64,000 nt of DNA from Galbula dea (Eukaryota > Chordata > Aves > Piciformes > Galbulidae), in the NCBI GenBank assembly GCA_013399015.1, contig VWZX01002271.1:1116001-1180000 (forward strand). The letters run 5' to 3'. How positions within the stretch are numbered: position 1 is the stretch's first letter; each line of letters opens with the position of its first letter. Positions 23,301 to 36,428 of this stretch are shown one piece after another. The translations under genes and the position numbers were made by a program. The notes under the pieces were generated by a model. The model saw only the letters and a list, made by a program, of their open reading frames with translations. It was not told the origin of the DNA and made no database searches.

Positions 23301-26300
23301 TCTTTTGAGCTTTTGCCTAAATGAGAGCATTTTCCAAGGTTCAGACATCTAGGGTCCATATTCCTGAGGTTCCCAAAGCTACTGCTGCTGGGGAAAGCTG
23401 AAGCCACCTGGCACCTGATCTCTGAAAACATTCCAGCTGTTTTCTCCACCAGGGTTGCTGAAGTACAGCAAAACCTGCACCACTCTTGCTTGGGCCAGGG
23501 TCTTTTCTTTCCCTCACACATCTCCTGTGCACAGAGCTTCCAGAGCTGGGTGTCAGAAGGGAATACCTGTCATCTCTCTGGTCCATCAGAAGAGAAAGGA
23601 AGAAGAAAGGCCCTTTCCTGACAGATCTGTTTAAATAATCACAACTTTCATCCTCTCTGAGCAGTAAGTAGTGCTGACACTCCTGAGACACCCAGCAGAA
23701 GGCCAGCTGAAGTGACTTCCCTCAGTTCTTGCTGAGCTCACCCCAAAGACAGGGGCACTTGACCAGACTAAGCCCCACAAGCCACCAAGAGCAACAGTGT
23801 CAATGAACTTGAGTTACAGCAGGCAACAACATCAAGGAGCTTTGGTTGAGACTGCTCACACCTTCAGCCACACACAAGACAAGGAAACCTAACTGATTTG
23901 CAGCTCACAAATCAAACCCCACAGCTTCAGATGTTGGGAGGAGAAGGAAAGATGATTCAATTCATGATACAAAGCCAGCTCCTGTTATACAGTGACACAA
24001 AGGGACCAGAAAAGCAGGCAAGGACCTTTTCCTCCCCTGCAGCTTGCAAGGACTCAATTCCTAAGAGTTTAAGTACCCATGATTCCATCAAGTGAAGCAA
24101 GGACTACAGATACTTCCAAATAACTTGGTACCTGGAGATGAGATAGACAACTTTCAAACCCAACCTGCTCTTCTGAAATTGAGGCCAAGTTCTGCCTGGG
24201 AGGGTGCTCTGCCACCTCCCTGGAGAGCAGGACCCCAAGAACACCATAGCCCAGCCCAGGGAACAAGCCATGCCAGCTCCAGAGCCAAAGTGGCCCCACA
24301 GATCCACCCTCCAATGGGGGAAGTGGCAGACACCTTTCAGCCAATTACAAGCACCAGAGCAACCTCCTTAACTCTCCAGCCAGAAATATGCTGCTGCAAC
24401 TTTTAGCAGCATAAAGATGCAAGTGTCTGCTTGGTGTAAAACTCCTCCAGACACTAAATTAAACTGTTTCCACAGCTGAAGTTTCTTGATACCCCCTGGG
24501 TCATTCCCCCAGTTGTCAGTGTCCTGTAAATCTGACTTAACTACATTGCATAAATCTAACTTTGCAGTGACAAAAGCTTCCCTAAACAGATGAGAAAGTT
24601 GTCTCCATTCCCCCACTGGGGGCTGGAGCTAAATGAGAGGCAGATTTGGGGTTTCAGATGAACCAAAAATATTTGCAGGCTCTTCTAAATAGGGTCTGGG
24701 ATTAGAAAACTATTGCTGTTTTACCTGGAGGCTGCCATATTTCTGTCTCAGCACCATGCTCACACAAACACTCCCCACACCTTGGGGAGGCAGCAGATTT
24801 ACAGCACACAGGCACCTGCAGCTCTGCCCACTGGGCTTCCTGCAGCCACACAGCCTTCCAAGGGAACACAAGACATCAAGGGAAACAGTGGGCTGCAGCT
24901 TGTTGCTTTAATAATGCACCCTCTCAGCAGAGGTCAGGTGCAGAACAGGGTCATTTTGACTTGCCAAATGTGTTAAAACTTAATACAAATGAATAGCTGC
25001 AGGAAAAAAGCAGCAATTTGTGTTCAACTCCAGTTCTTGTTGTGATTGAACAGGAATTGTTATCATGCCAAAACCCCCATTTTGTCCAGGGGCACCTTTT
25101 AACCATGCTCCTATGAGTGCCAGGAAACTCCTGAGCTGGATTCCTAAGCACAGCCACAGCCTCATGGAAGATGCTGCCATGGGGCAGTTCCCCCTCCTCC
25201 AGCACAGCCCCAAAAGGGAAACCCCTTCAGAGAACCACCACAACCAGGGCTGCTGCCCTTCCCTGCCCCACCTCAGCAGTGCTCAGCTCCTTTCTTGGGC
25301 CAGCCCCAGCAGCAGCAAGAAGCCTCACAAGCTCAGCTCATGTTTTTGTACCATTCCTGCTGCCAGCCCTCCTGGCTCTGTCACTCTCCCATGGCAGTTG
25401 GGACACACACAGACAGTGCTGGACCACTTGTTGGGGAAGGTGAGGCTGGAGCCCTGAGCACTCCCCAGCCCAGAGCAGCACCAACACAACTCCAGGGCTC
25501 TGCTCCCTCTGGTTTACAAGTTTGCCTTCACTTGCAATTGCTCAGCTGCCATCACTTCAAAGGTGATCTCTGGAATACTTGAGAGGAAGACCTTGTTCTG
25601 TTTCTCCTCCTGAACCTGGTCTGTTTTGCATAAATAAATATTCAGGAGAGACAGAATTAGAATCCAGGCTCTCTCTCTGTCTCTCTTTGGCCATCCCAGG
25701 AGTCCTCTACCCCACTGGCTATAATCACTCTTTTCCATCACTTCTCTCTCAAAGACTAAAGTTTTCCCTAATAAGTAGAACAAGTTCAGTAGAAAAGATG
25801 GAGAAATTCATTCTGCAGAATAATCATTAGCACAGTGCTTAGAATATTTACTGGATATTACAGGAAAATAAAGAATTGAGCACAAATCCCATCCTAGAAG
25901 AAATTAATGATGTGTATACAGGACTGTGAGCACTGAGCAAACTGTTTGTACAAAGCAACCCCAAAGACACACAGCAAAGGCACCAGAAAGTGGAGGACAG
26001 GGATTTATACCCAGAATGGCTACAATACAGGGACAAAGGGAAGAACAAAGTTGTATTTACTGCATGTCCTGTTCCCCAAAACACCATCAGCCCCATGAGA
26101 CTGATCTGTACAGGAGGAGATACCCCTCCCCAGATTACCAGAGCCAGGCAGGGAGGCAGTGCTGACCAGATCTGCAGCCTCAGGATCCCAGTTTGCCCCT
26201 GAGAAATGCCAACAGAGCTAGCAAAAGGCATCTCTCTTGGGGGTACTGATGATAGGAAGCAGCTCAGAGAGATTCAACCCCCAGCTCCTGAAACACACTT

Positions 26301-27599
26301 GCTGTTCTGGGAAATCTCTTGCTCACTGAAGGCACTTACAGCTGCTACCAGAAGTCCCAGCTACCTCACTGTATTCTAACACATGACATGTATACACACT
26401 GTAATAACATCCAAAGGAGCTGCCAGGGAAATAGGCTATTACTGAAGAGCCCATAGCTCCCAAAACAGCAGGAACTCCCAGCCCAGTGCACCTCTCTCCA
26501 CTGATGAAGCATGCCATCACCCACCAAACTGCCCTGAAGATGTGTGCATCCCTTTCACTTCACCCTTCCAGGTGGATACACCCATTTCTTTTTCTTCCCC
26601 TACCAGTTTCTACACCCAGATCAACCTGCAGTTCTCTTCTGCCACCTTTGGCCATCAGCTAAAAAGCTTCCAAGGCCTCTGCAGGACACTGTGCTGCTGA
26701 GAGCATCACTACTGTGAAGGCAGGAGTTGCTTTCTCTGCTGGCAGTAGACTTCAAACAGCAAATTTCACTCCTGCACCATCCTCCTTTGGTGCATGCTTC
26801 TGAGGGGCTACCCAGGGCTGCCACTTCACTTTGGCATGTGCAGTAGAGCTATTTTAAAGATCTTACCTTTTCAAGCACTCTCCCAACTAGAAATGGTTAT
26901 GAACTCTGTCCTGAGCACAAAAGGCTCTCCCAGCACCTCCACAGTCTCAAGAGAGTGAATCACAGCTCCTTATCACTTCAAAATAAATTCAACTCAAGTA
27001 TTAACATAAAAACAGCTAGCCACTAATCACCTAGCTGAAGGAAATGACATTACAAGCCTAATGAGAACAGCAGGGAAGCACAGGGGAAAGAAGAGTAATT
27101 CCTTGGCAGCAGCAGCATGTCTGTGGGCACCAAAGTGACCAACCAGCAGGCATTTACTAGGCAGAGCACAGATGCAACCAAGTCTTACACAGAGCTTTAG
27201 ACCTCCTGAGACTCTGCCATCAGAAGGATCTCTGCTCTGGAAAGCTAATCAGATCCAGCTCAGCAGAGCTGGTCTCTGCAGTGGAATGGCTGAGTTTCCA
27301 CCCAGTTTAACTTTGGACAGGAGCAGCCAGCAGCCAGAGATGACTGCTCAGAAGGCAGACACTGGATAAAATGCTAATGCCAGAAGGCAAGGCAAGATGT
27401 CTTCAATGGAAACATACATTAGTTTGCTTTCACTAACACAGGACTGTGCTAACAAGTCTCAGGCACAGACTGACCTGGCCAGAGAGCTCTCCATGCCCCA
27501 AAAGCAATATACAATGCAACAGAGCTTCTGTATGTTCCAGCTCATGCCTGTGGAGCTGCACATGCTTCCAGCTCCTTCACAGCCAAATTTCAACTCCAT
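20364..27599. other. 7.2 kb with no gene or repeat recognised
   Basis: The longest stretch on the left side without a visible CR1. It holds a GC-rich patch near 23,040-23,180, a proline- and serine-rich open region near 25,065-25,580 in several + frames, and a CT-rich run near 25,660-25,690. No frame shows a recognisable domain, and CpG is nearly absent, which argues against coding exons. Confidence 0.5.
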
Positions 27600-27746
27600 G
27601 GAAGCCTCATCCCTGGAAGCTTTTAAGACAAGGCTGGATGGGGCCCTGGGCAACCTGATCTAGTGGCTGGTGCCCCTGCCAGGCAGGGGGGCTTGGAACT
27701 GGATGATCTTTGAGGTCCCTTCCAACTCTGACAATTCTATGATTGT
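27600..27746 (+). mobile_element. CR1 LINE 3' end, strongly truncated
   Basis: Only about 145 bases: the last ORF2 codons (SSLEAFKTRLDGALGNLI), the 3' UTR with CCTGCCAGGCAGGGGGG, and ATTCTATGATTG. Young subfamily. Confidence 0.93.
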
Positions 27747-28533
27747 ATGTCATAGGAGTTAAACCCTGGGACAGGCTGCAGCAACATTGAAAAGTAAGGA
27801 CCAAAACAAAGCCATACCTAGGTCTTGCCCCTACTGGGATTTTAAACTGCAACAACTGCTTTAATGGCAAAGGAAAGGTTTTCTCAGGGAAGACTTGAAA
27901 GGCAGGTTTCCTCCAAAGCCAGTATGTGTGAAATATCTTCTCCAGAACACATGAAAAAGGTGATCATGTTCTTCAGGCCATTCTGGCATTAGAGTTTCAG
28001 TAAGTGGTTAAAAGAGGAGCAGCTAATACTTAGAGGTTCCCAAAATGCTATGTATTTTTTTTGCAACAGCTTAGGTAGCCTCTTATGTTAAAAAAGCACA
28101 ACCATTTCCATGATTTCCTCATTTAAAAACAGAGAGAAAGGGAAAAAAATCTGAAGGTGCTCAGATGTATAGCTGCTTTCTTGCTGTGGCCCCTAAACAT
28201 TTGCCATATCTGAGGGCAAACCCAATTTCCAGCAGTCTGTATTAGATCTTCACTCAAGTACCTCTTGAGGAGGCTGGATTTATTAGTGGGAACAGACTGA
28301 AACAATGCTCAAACACCACGTGGGCTTAGCTCATCTGTAACAAAGAACAAGGCCAACAGTCACTAGTGTTTATTCCAACTGCTCATCCCCTTTCTACAAT
28401 TAAATGAGAGCTGATCACCAAAACAGCTATTCCATGCAAGCACTGTGTTTTCTCCCTCTTTCCTAATTTCCAGCAGACAGCTGGCAGCACCTCAATGCAT
28501 GGGCTGCCAGGAACACACAACATGAACCTCAGC

Positions 28534-28750
28534 AGGGGAGCTTCAGATGAGATAGCAGGAAAAACTTCTTCCCCAGAGAGTTATCAAGCACTGGAAGAGG
28601 CTGCCCAGGGAAGTGATGGAATCAGCAGCCCTGCCAGTGTTCAAGAAATGCAGAGATGTGGTAGCAGGGGACATGGTGAGCATGGTAGTGTTAGGCTAAC
28701 AGTTGAACTTGATGATCTGAGGTCTTGTCCAACTGTAAGGACTCTACAGA
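28534..28750 (+). mobile_element. CR1 LINE 3' end, diverged
   Basis: Degraded sense copy recognised by AAACTTCTTCCCCAGAGAG, CTGGAAGAGGCTGCCCAGGG, ATGGTGAGCATGGTAGTG and CTTGATGATCTGAGGTCTTG. The terminal repeat is decayed, so this is an older insertion. Confidence 0.85.
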
Positions 28751-31702
28751 TGTAGATGCAAGCAGCCAGGAGCAATGCTTCCCCCAGGAAGAGCTGGGCA
28801 CAGGACAGGACCTGGCTGGAGGCTGGAAATGGGTAACAGTCTCTCCTCCTGGCTGCATTTCTCTGCAGGGATGTCTGCTTTGTCTTTTATCATGAGCCAC
28901 AGGCAAGATGGTTGGGGGATGCCAGGATCCTCAAGCCTGCTGAGGTGCTCACTAGCTTCTTCCCAGTCAGTGGTGGGCACCATGGAAAGGGTTAGGCCAC
29001 CTCTGAGTGGAAGGATGGAAGTGCTGGCATCACTTGCCTACTCCCCACACACAAACTGCCAGCACAGCAGGACAAACACTGGTAGGTGCCCATGCCTCAT
29101 GCCTTCATTGGGAGCTGTTTTCTTGTACCTAGCAGGAGTATTCTTTTCCCACAGGAAACCTGGTTGGAATGTAATTAGTTGGTTATATGGAGGGGTTTAA
29201 AAGCCAGGAAGCAGTAATGGAGCTAAGCCTAGAGCAAAAAACTTACCATCAGACATAAAGGCAATAGGAATAAATCACACTAGGGTCATCCTGGAGAACT
29301 ACTGTTCCTTCCACCAAGCACAACTCCAGCTTGCCAGTCTCCTAAGCCTCCAATGACAAGCCACATCTGATTCACTCTCCCTCCTTTTGGAAGTTACAGG
29401 CACCAAGTACAACCCAGTCAAAAATAAAGGCTCTCTGGCCCATTTGACAAAAAAAACCTGCTCCCAAATCCCACTGAAAGAGATGGAACCTGATAAATCA
29501 TTAACAAGTCTCTCATGGCCTGAGTTTGGATTTCTTTTTGTTTGTGGCTTTTTTTCCTCTGTTTGTTTGGGGTTTTTTTTTCCTTACCTAGTAGCAATTA
29601 GAACATCTCCTACTTTCAGAATGCCAAGTGTTGCAAGGGAGTTTGCTATTGCTTTGGTTTGTGTGAAATGGTAAAAATTGAGCAGCAAAGCTTCAGCACT
29701 GACAGCACAATAGTCAGAAGGCCAAGCAGCAGCTAACAGAAAGGCCATGGTTTTCATAAATCTCTCTCCCCTTGGCTCTGCCTTTCTTCTTGTGTGCTCA
29801 GCTGCAGCAATTAGGAGAATAATCTATAGGAAGCCTACCCCCAAAAGCCTCTCTCAGCTTTCTCCAGCTGTTTCCTTCTTTTTGTTGCCAGCAAACTCAA
29901 GCTCTGAAGAGATGATTCACCTCAGCAGGACTCCAAACTCTACATCTGCTCTGGGGGCATCATCTTTGCTGGGTACACAGAAATAGTCTTTAAAGTAATG
30001 GAGTCACCAGACTAAGCAAAAAATCCTCTCCTCTGAATCTCCATACTAAGGTTTTATTGTATTTCTAGCTGGGTATTTTCAAGATTATCATCTTTCTTCT
30101 TTAATCATCATAATGCTGCTTTGCAAGAGCCATTGCTCTGCTGAAAGGACCTTGCTGCACTCTCTGAAAGCACATCATCATCTTTTTATAGCTAAGAAAC
30201 CAGCAACAGTGACCCATCCAGTGACCAAACCAACAAATCCCTGGAAGAAGTGAAACTGGCATTCAGTGACCATCAGTCTCCCAAACCACATCACAATGCT
30301 GCCCCAGAAAGAGCTCTGGATTACTGAACACTACAAAAAGCAGGTTTGGGAAATGGATGTGAGCTTTCCATTCTTCAAGGAAATGGGAGTGCTCTCCCTT
30401 CATCACAGCAAGGGATTGGGAAAGGAAAAGGGGATGTCTGTAATTCAGATGAAATATGGCTCCTTAGCCCAGAGAAATCCACTGCAGAACTGAGATGGAG
30501 GAAGCAGGCTGAAGGATTAGGTGGGCTGAGGAGGAAAGCTTGGAAGCAGGGGAGCTAATTTGGACAAGCACATTGAAAATCACCTTTTCTTCTGGTTTTT
30601 TTTCTTGTGGGGGGTAGATACAGTAAGAGATGGAAGGAAGGTGAGAAGGAAAGGCTAAAGAATTGCAGGTTACATAGCCCAAGCCTCTCTGTGGCTCCAT
30701 GGAGGAAACACTGCTGTGTATTTGTAGGAACACAAATGACAGGTTGAGGAAGAGGAAAAATGAGTTTTGCCTAGTTACAAAGACACTTGACTCCCAGAGA
30801 GGTGCCCAAGAGTTTCTGCAAATGAGTATTAGACCAGAAAAAACACTGTTGTTTATCACTCCAGACAACATACACAGCAGCTTCTCTGTTGTAACTCTGT
30901 AGGAAGCTTACACTGATCTTTAGAGTTGATCCAGAGAATTTTCCCTTCTCAAAGAAACACAACTTCAGTAAAGCAGAGAGTAAGCTGGGAAGGGAAATGC
31001 TCACCTCCATTCATGACTTCTCCAACTGAACTGAGGAAGACTGCACAGGCAGTCTAACATATGCTTTTCTTCATGTTAGAGAAAAGCAATACCTAGAGCC
31101 CTCTACTAACAGAAAGAATAGGGTTTGGAAAGAGCTAATGAGCACAGACCTAGGGGAAAAACCACAGAGCAGTTCCTGGGTATCTACACTCTGCTTTCAT
31201 GGAGTCAACAATTCCTTTGTTCATAAATACAAGCCACAGAAGAATGCTCAAGAGTAATTATCTTCTTGAGAAAGAGATTTCTTGGGCAGGCACTAGTCTG
31301 GGATCCACTTAGTCCAGTGCTTTCATTACCACACAGTCTGTCAGAGACAATATCCTGTGCTGAAGGCCACAAAAAGGCAGGAAAAATAATGCAGAGATGA
31401 GGAGAAAATGCCAAGGCAAATTCAAAGCAAGGAAAGGCTGCAGGCAAGGCCACTCTTCCAAATGGTGGTAGCTTCTCCAATATTAGGGCTACAAGTGAGC
31501 ATGGAAACAAATGAAACTTGTCAAATCCCCTACAAAAGCAGCACATTATCTACTGAAAGAGCTTAGCTCAGAATTCAAAGGAAAGAGTCAGACAGAAGCA
31601 CAAACACACATGAATTAACACTAATCTTCACAAGGCTACAGAAAAAACATTCAGATTTATGTGCTGTTTGGCAAAGTAACACATTTCACTAGCACAGGAA
31701 TT
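28751..31702. other. No gene recognised
   Basis: Unique sequence. A T/G-rich simple stretch lies at about 29,528-29,585. Scattered consensus splice donors occur on both strands, at about the rate expected by chance. No mobile element was recognised. Confidence 0.5.
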
Positions 31703-32361
31703 AGAATAGAATCATAGAAACATAGAATAGTCAGATTGGAAGGGACCTTAAAGATCATCTAGTTCCAACCCCCCTGCCTGGCAGGGACACCAGCCACTAG
31801 ATCAGGTTGCCCAGGGCCCCATCAAGCCTTGTCTTAAAAGCTTCCAGGGATGAGGCTTCCACAACCTCTCTGGGCAACCTGGTCCACTGTCTAACCACCC
31901 TCATAGTGAAGAACTTCCTCCTAATATCTAACCTAAATCTCCCCTCCTCTAGCTTACACCCATTTCCCCTCTTCTGTCACTGTCTGACCTCCTCAAAAGT
32001 CCCTCCCCACCTTTCTTGTAGCCCCCTTCAGACACTGGAAGGCCACAAGAAGGTCTCCTGGGAGCCTCCTCCTCTGCAGACTGAACAACCCCAACTCTCT
32101 CAGTCTGTCCTCGTAGCAGAGGTGCTCCAGTCCTCTGATCATTCTCCTGGCCCTTCTCTGGACTCACTCCAGCACCCCTATATCCCTCCTGTAACAGGGG
32201 CTCCAGAACTGGATGCAATATTCCAGGTGGGGTCTCAGGAGAGCAGAGTAGAGGGGGAGAATCACCTCCCTCCACCTGCTGGCCACACTCCTCTTGCTGC
32301 AGCCCAGGATAGGGTTGGCCTCTGGGCTGCAGGTGCACACTGGCAGCTCACTTTCCTGGTC
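31703..32361 (-). mobile_element. CR1 LINE, longest young-subfamily copy, about 660 bases
   Basis: Antisense CR1 starting with terminal repeats (AGAATCATAGAAACATAGAA) and continuing through the 3' UTR and ORF2 C-terminus to CTGGCAGCTCACTTTCCTGG. Large parts of ORF2 remain open on the minus strand (31949-32338). Confidence 0.95.
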
Positions 32362-34768
32362 TTTAGTGCATCCAACACCACAGATCACAACACTCACCTC
32401 CCACATTTACACCACCTCCCTCAGGAGAACAAAGCCACAACTTCCATCACCCAACAGCTTCCTGGCTAAAAGAATTTCCTAAGGCTATCAGAAAGGTTGC
32501 TGACAGATGCTGAGCAGGCCCATCTCCACTCTCCAGAGGCCAAAATCCTTTCTGGAGTTCCTGTGATTGTGACTTGTCACAGCCTCCACATCCATTGCAC
32601 CATCACCATCTGCCAGCAACTAATCAAACCAAGAATTACCTCATGCTCCTAAGATAACTAATCCCATCACCTTTTTCCAATCATTACCAATGAAGAAAAG
32701 CAAGCTTAAATAACCCCTTCCCTAGGTATTTGGAGTGCTAGGAATGTGTTACCATAAATAAAATGCATTTTTATGGCAGATTTCACACAAGACATGAAGA
32801 AATTGAGGACAAGGAAACAAAGACTGACAAAGATCATTCAAGTCATGTGTTATGCTTTGTCTCCCCAGAGAGGAGAGGATGAAACATGGGCCAAAGCTCA
32901 GACTGGAGCTTAGCTGTGGGCTAGAGCATTGCTAAAATAATTTAACAACCACAGAAAGGGACCCCACAACCCCAAAAAGAACATGACAAGGACTTTTGAG
33001 AGCATGCATGTTAGCTTCTGAAGCATAACAACAGGACCTCCCCATTGTTATGGCATAAAAAAATAAGAACTATTCAGTAAAGAATTTGCTGCCTCCCCCT
33101 CAAGTAGACACTGTTACCCACAGAGAGCTCAGCAATCTGCTCTCTGAAATGCTTACAACATCTACTTCTGTGTTTGTCATAAAAACACTGAAGAAAACAG
33201 CCAGCTAACATCAAATACATCAAAACATCCTCCACTGGGTCTGCTGACAGGCCAGCTGGGCCCCAGCACACAGGTTCACCCTCCTCCACAACACTCCAGC
33301 AGCCACCAAAGCTCTGCTCAGATAAACAATAAACTTGCTACAACTTTGAATTAAAAAGGAGGAAAAAAAATGACTTTTTCCTCAAAAGCTTTTGCAACTC
33401 AAAACACTGACATAACAGCAATTGGTCACACTAAAAACCAGACCTTCAATCCCAAAGGGCCACCCCTACCTGAAGAGTCACCCAAATTCTGCTGCACTGA
33501 AAACATCACAGCTCCAATCACACAGTGCAGCTTCTGGCATCAGAAGTAGGCAGAGGAAAACAGTTTCAACAGATTCCACATTCTGTAGTGCTGATGATAT
33601 AACCTTCCTGTACCAATCTCACCTCTGCTATGGTCTCTGAACATCAAGGCTACCTTTTAATAAGATCAGCTGAGATAACTGGGGGAAAAAATATTGTATA
33701 CACTTTGAAGTACCCCAAAGCTGCACCCACACCACCCCCAAAGCTGCTTGGCTATTCTCATCCCTGCTGACAGAGTTACTTCAATAGTTTGTATCCAGCC
33801 CTCATCAAATTTTGCCTTTCACTGAGTTCATTACCAGGATTTGAGGCAATGCTTGCAACACCTAATGAAAGCAAGCCCAAGCAAGTGACATATTCAAGCT
33901 GACAGCACCCTATTAGAGGGCTCTGCATTAGCTCTCAGTTATCCTCTCTCTGGAGTCAGTAAGGGATGTGAAGCTCTTTGGCAAGTGCACTCCTCAGTAC
34001 CAGAAGGTCCTCATTTCCTTGCCTGTGCTGCACATTTCTGTTCCTGTAAGGAAGTGTCATTAGTCTCTTGCAACTCAAATGACTTCTTTGGACTAATTAG
34101 TGTTGGACAGGAGGGAAGGATGACAATGCTACCCTGACAGCTTAAACACACTGGGTCCATTTCTTCATGCCATGTCTCACCTACACTTGTTCCCTTGTTT
34201 GGTTATCAGCCATTCTAGGGAAATCTCTGCCTGTAAAACTCCTGGTGCCTTTCATACTCCACTCACACCTAGAAAACCAGGGTCCAAAGCATAACAACAG
34301 ATATAAATGCAGTTCTTACACAATATTGTACATGAACCAAAGACCAGTAAAAGCAAACCCCCCCCCAGCAGCTTCCATGCAGCTGTGGAAGTGAGTTCTC
34401 CCCTTTATTCCCTGAAGTACCATCGTGGCCCAGGCATCTGTTGGCTCCCTGCAGTCTTTCCCAGCCTGAACTCCCTGTTCAGGTCTCCTATAAATTCCTA
34501 CCCAAGCAAACTACAGCTCCAGCCTTCCCAATGCTCCTGTCTCCTCCTCACCCTTCAAGCTCTGGCAGTGCTCAGCCTTTACAGGAGAGTTCTGGCAAAG
34601 CTGCCCCCAGTGACAGCCTGGCCCAGCACTCCCCTCTCCAGTGCTTTGTGCTTGACCTTGTAGAGCCCCAGCAGCCACACCATCCTGCAGCTAGATTTCA
34701 GACTTCTCACTGCTATTCCAGAGTGAAGCTGCAGCAATGAGACAACTTTTAGGTTTGGTTTTTTTCTC
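32362..34768. other. No gene recognised
   Basis: Unique sequence. The overlapping + frames at 34307-34740 are proline/serine-rich with no domain. No repeat family was recognised. Confidence 0.5.
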
Positions 34769-34980
34769 CCAAGCTGGAAGGGACCCACTGAAATCATCAA
34801 GTTCAGCTCTTTAACCCATGCAGGACACCCCAAGAATCACCCCATGTCCCTGAGGGTCTTGTCCAAACACTTCTTGAACTCCACCAGGCTTGGTGCTGAG
34901 ACTGCTTCCCTGGGGAGGCTGCTCCAGAGCCTGACCACCCTCTGGGTGAAAAACCTTTCTAACCTCTAGCCTGAAGGCTA
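34769..34980 (-). mobile_element. CR1 LINE 3' region, older subfamily
   Basis: Antisense fragment: AAGCTGGAAGGGACCCACTG, then CTTGTCCAAACACTTCTTGA and TGGGGAGGCTGCTCCAGAGC and CTCTGGGTGAAAAACC. The terminal repeat is lost. It is a different subfamily from the common copies here. Confidence 0.85.
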
Positions 34981-36212
34981 CACCAAGCTGAGCCTGCTGG
35001 CTGGAATGAGGACCTACCTACATTCAACATTAAACTCCAACATACTCTTGATCAGCAGGGCCTTAGTTCCCTGGCATTCCCTGCAAGAAGCAGCAGCAGA
35101 AGGCACACCCTCACCCCCATGGCATCTCTGGCCTCTCACCACACAGCAAATGTTTGTCCTTGATGACAACAAGCAGAGTTTGAATCCTGAGGTATGAAAT
35201 CTTTAATTTTTACCCAGTGAAAAAGCCCAGGCAGATGGGAAACAACAAGGAGGCTTAGAGAAGACTCATTCTTACAGAATATGAATTATTACTCATGAGT
35301 CTTAGGTCACCTCTGCTATGCTGTGAAACACACATACTCTTAGCACAGGACTTACTCAAACACAGGCTAGCTGACAGAATGGGGCTATTTTTACCCAGGC
35401 TCAACAATATCCCAAGCATCTTTCTCAAGCAGGTAAATCAAACTCAAGACTAAAAAGCATCAGGAAGGATCTAAACCCAAGACAAGCATCTCAGAGACCA
35501 GTTTTTGCCCATATTCCCACCCTTCTGATGTGTCTGCTGCTCAACACAGTAAAACTGCTAACAGCAACCAAAAAGGCACCAAAATGCTACACAAAGGAAG
35601 TGAAATTATCTCAACTTCATGAAACACAAATCCTTCCACAAGACTGCAGCTGGCATCTCAGTGGGTGAGCTTCCATCACACTTATTTAGACCATGTCTGC
35701 TCTATGCTGGTTTTAAACCAGCTGGCTTAGCTCCTCCTGGCATCAGAGCTGAAGCTGGCTGAGGTGTAGGTACCATGCTGATACCATGGCCACACTGCAG
35801 CAGGACCCACACTGCCCAGCCTACAGCCAGCTCATGTACACCCCCAGCAGGGGCACCCCCTAAAGAGGAGGTGATGCTTCCTGCCTTCATGTGCTAAAGG
35901 GATTCCTGAGAAAAACACACCAGTAGGAACTGGGATTTCCTCAGACATTGCCAACAGTCATTTAAAGAGTATCAGCAGTGCTGCATGCTACATGGCATCT
36001 TTGGGTGGACCACCACCAGTCCTTGACAAAGTTAACAACTCATCACACAGCAACTAATAAATCAATTCTGCCTTCTGTCAAGAGTGCAAATGGCCAGTGA
36101 CATCCCAACAGCCCTCCTTCAGTAAGATGAAGAGCTGCTGTTCTTAAAGAAAACCAAAACTGAACACAGAAGAAATTGCCTGGAATATGTTGAAACACAA
36201 GAAAACATGTTT
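34981..36212. other. No gene recognised
   Basis: Unique sequence with no convincing frame. A small inverted repeat (CTGGTTTTAAACCAG at about 35707-35721) is the only structure noted. Confidence 0.5.
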
Positions 36213-36428
36213 TCTAAACATAGGGAAAAATTCTTTGGTGTGAGGGTGTTGGAGCCCTGGCCCAGGCTGCCCAGAGGGGTTGTGGAGTCTCCTCCTGGGG
36301 AGAGATTCCAAGCCCAGCTGGAGGTGATCCTGGGCACCCTGCTGTGGTTGACCCTGCTGCAGCAGGGGGTTGGACTGGATGATCCCCAGAGGTCCCTTCC
36401 AACCCAAACCAGGCTGGGATTCTGTGAA
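36213..36428 (+). mobile_element. CR1 LINE 3' end
   Basis: Sense fragment with AATTCTTTGGTGTGAGGGTG, GCCCAGCTGGAGGTGATCCT and ending GGCTGGGATTCTGTGAA. It is of the same subfamily as the antisense copies at 8486, 19558 and 41131. Confidence 0.93.

Noticed and set aside
25065..25582. Overlapping 90-130-codon frames in all + frames
   Set aside because: Several frames are open at once, which reflects low stop-codon frequency in a C-rich stretch rather than coding.
29528..29585. T-rich stretch as a poly(A) tail of a processed pseudogene
   Set aside because: It is interrupted by G and C, and no gene-like sequence or target-site duplication lies next to it.
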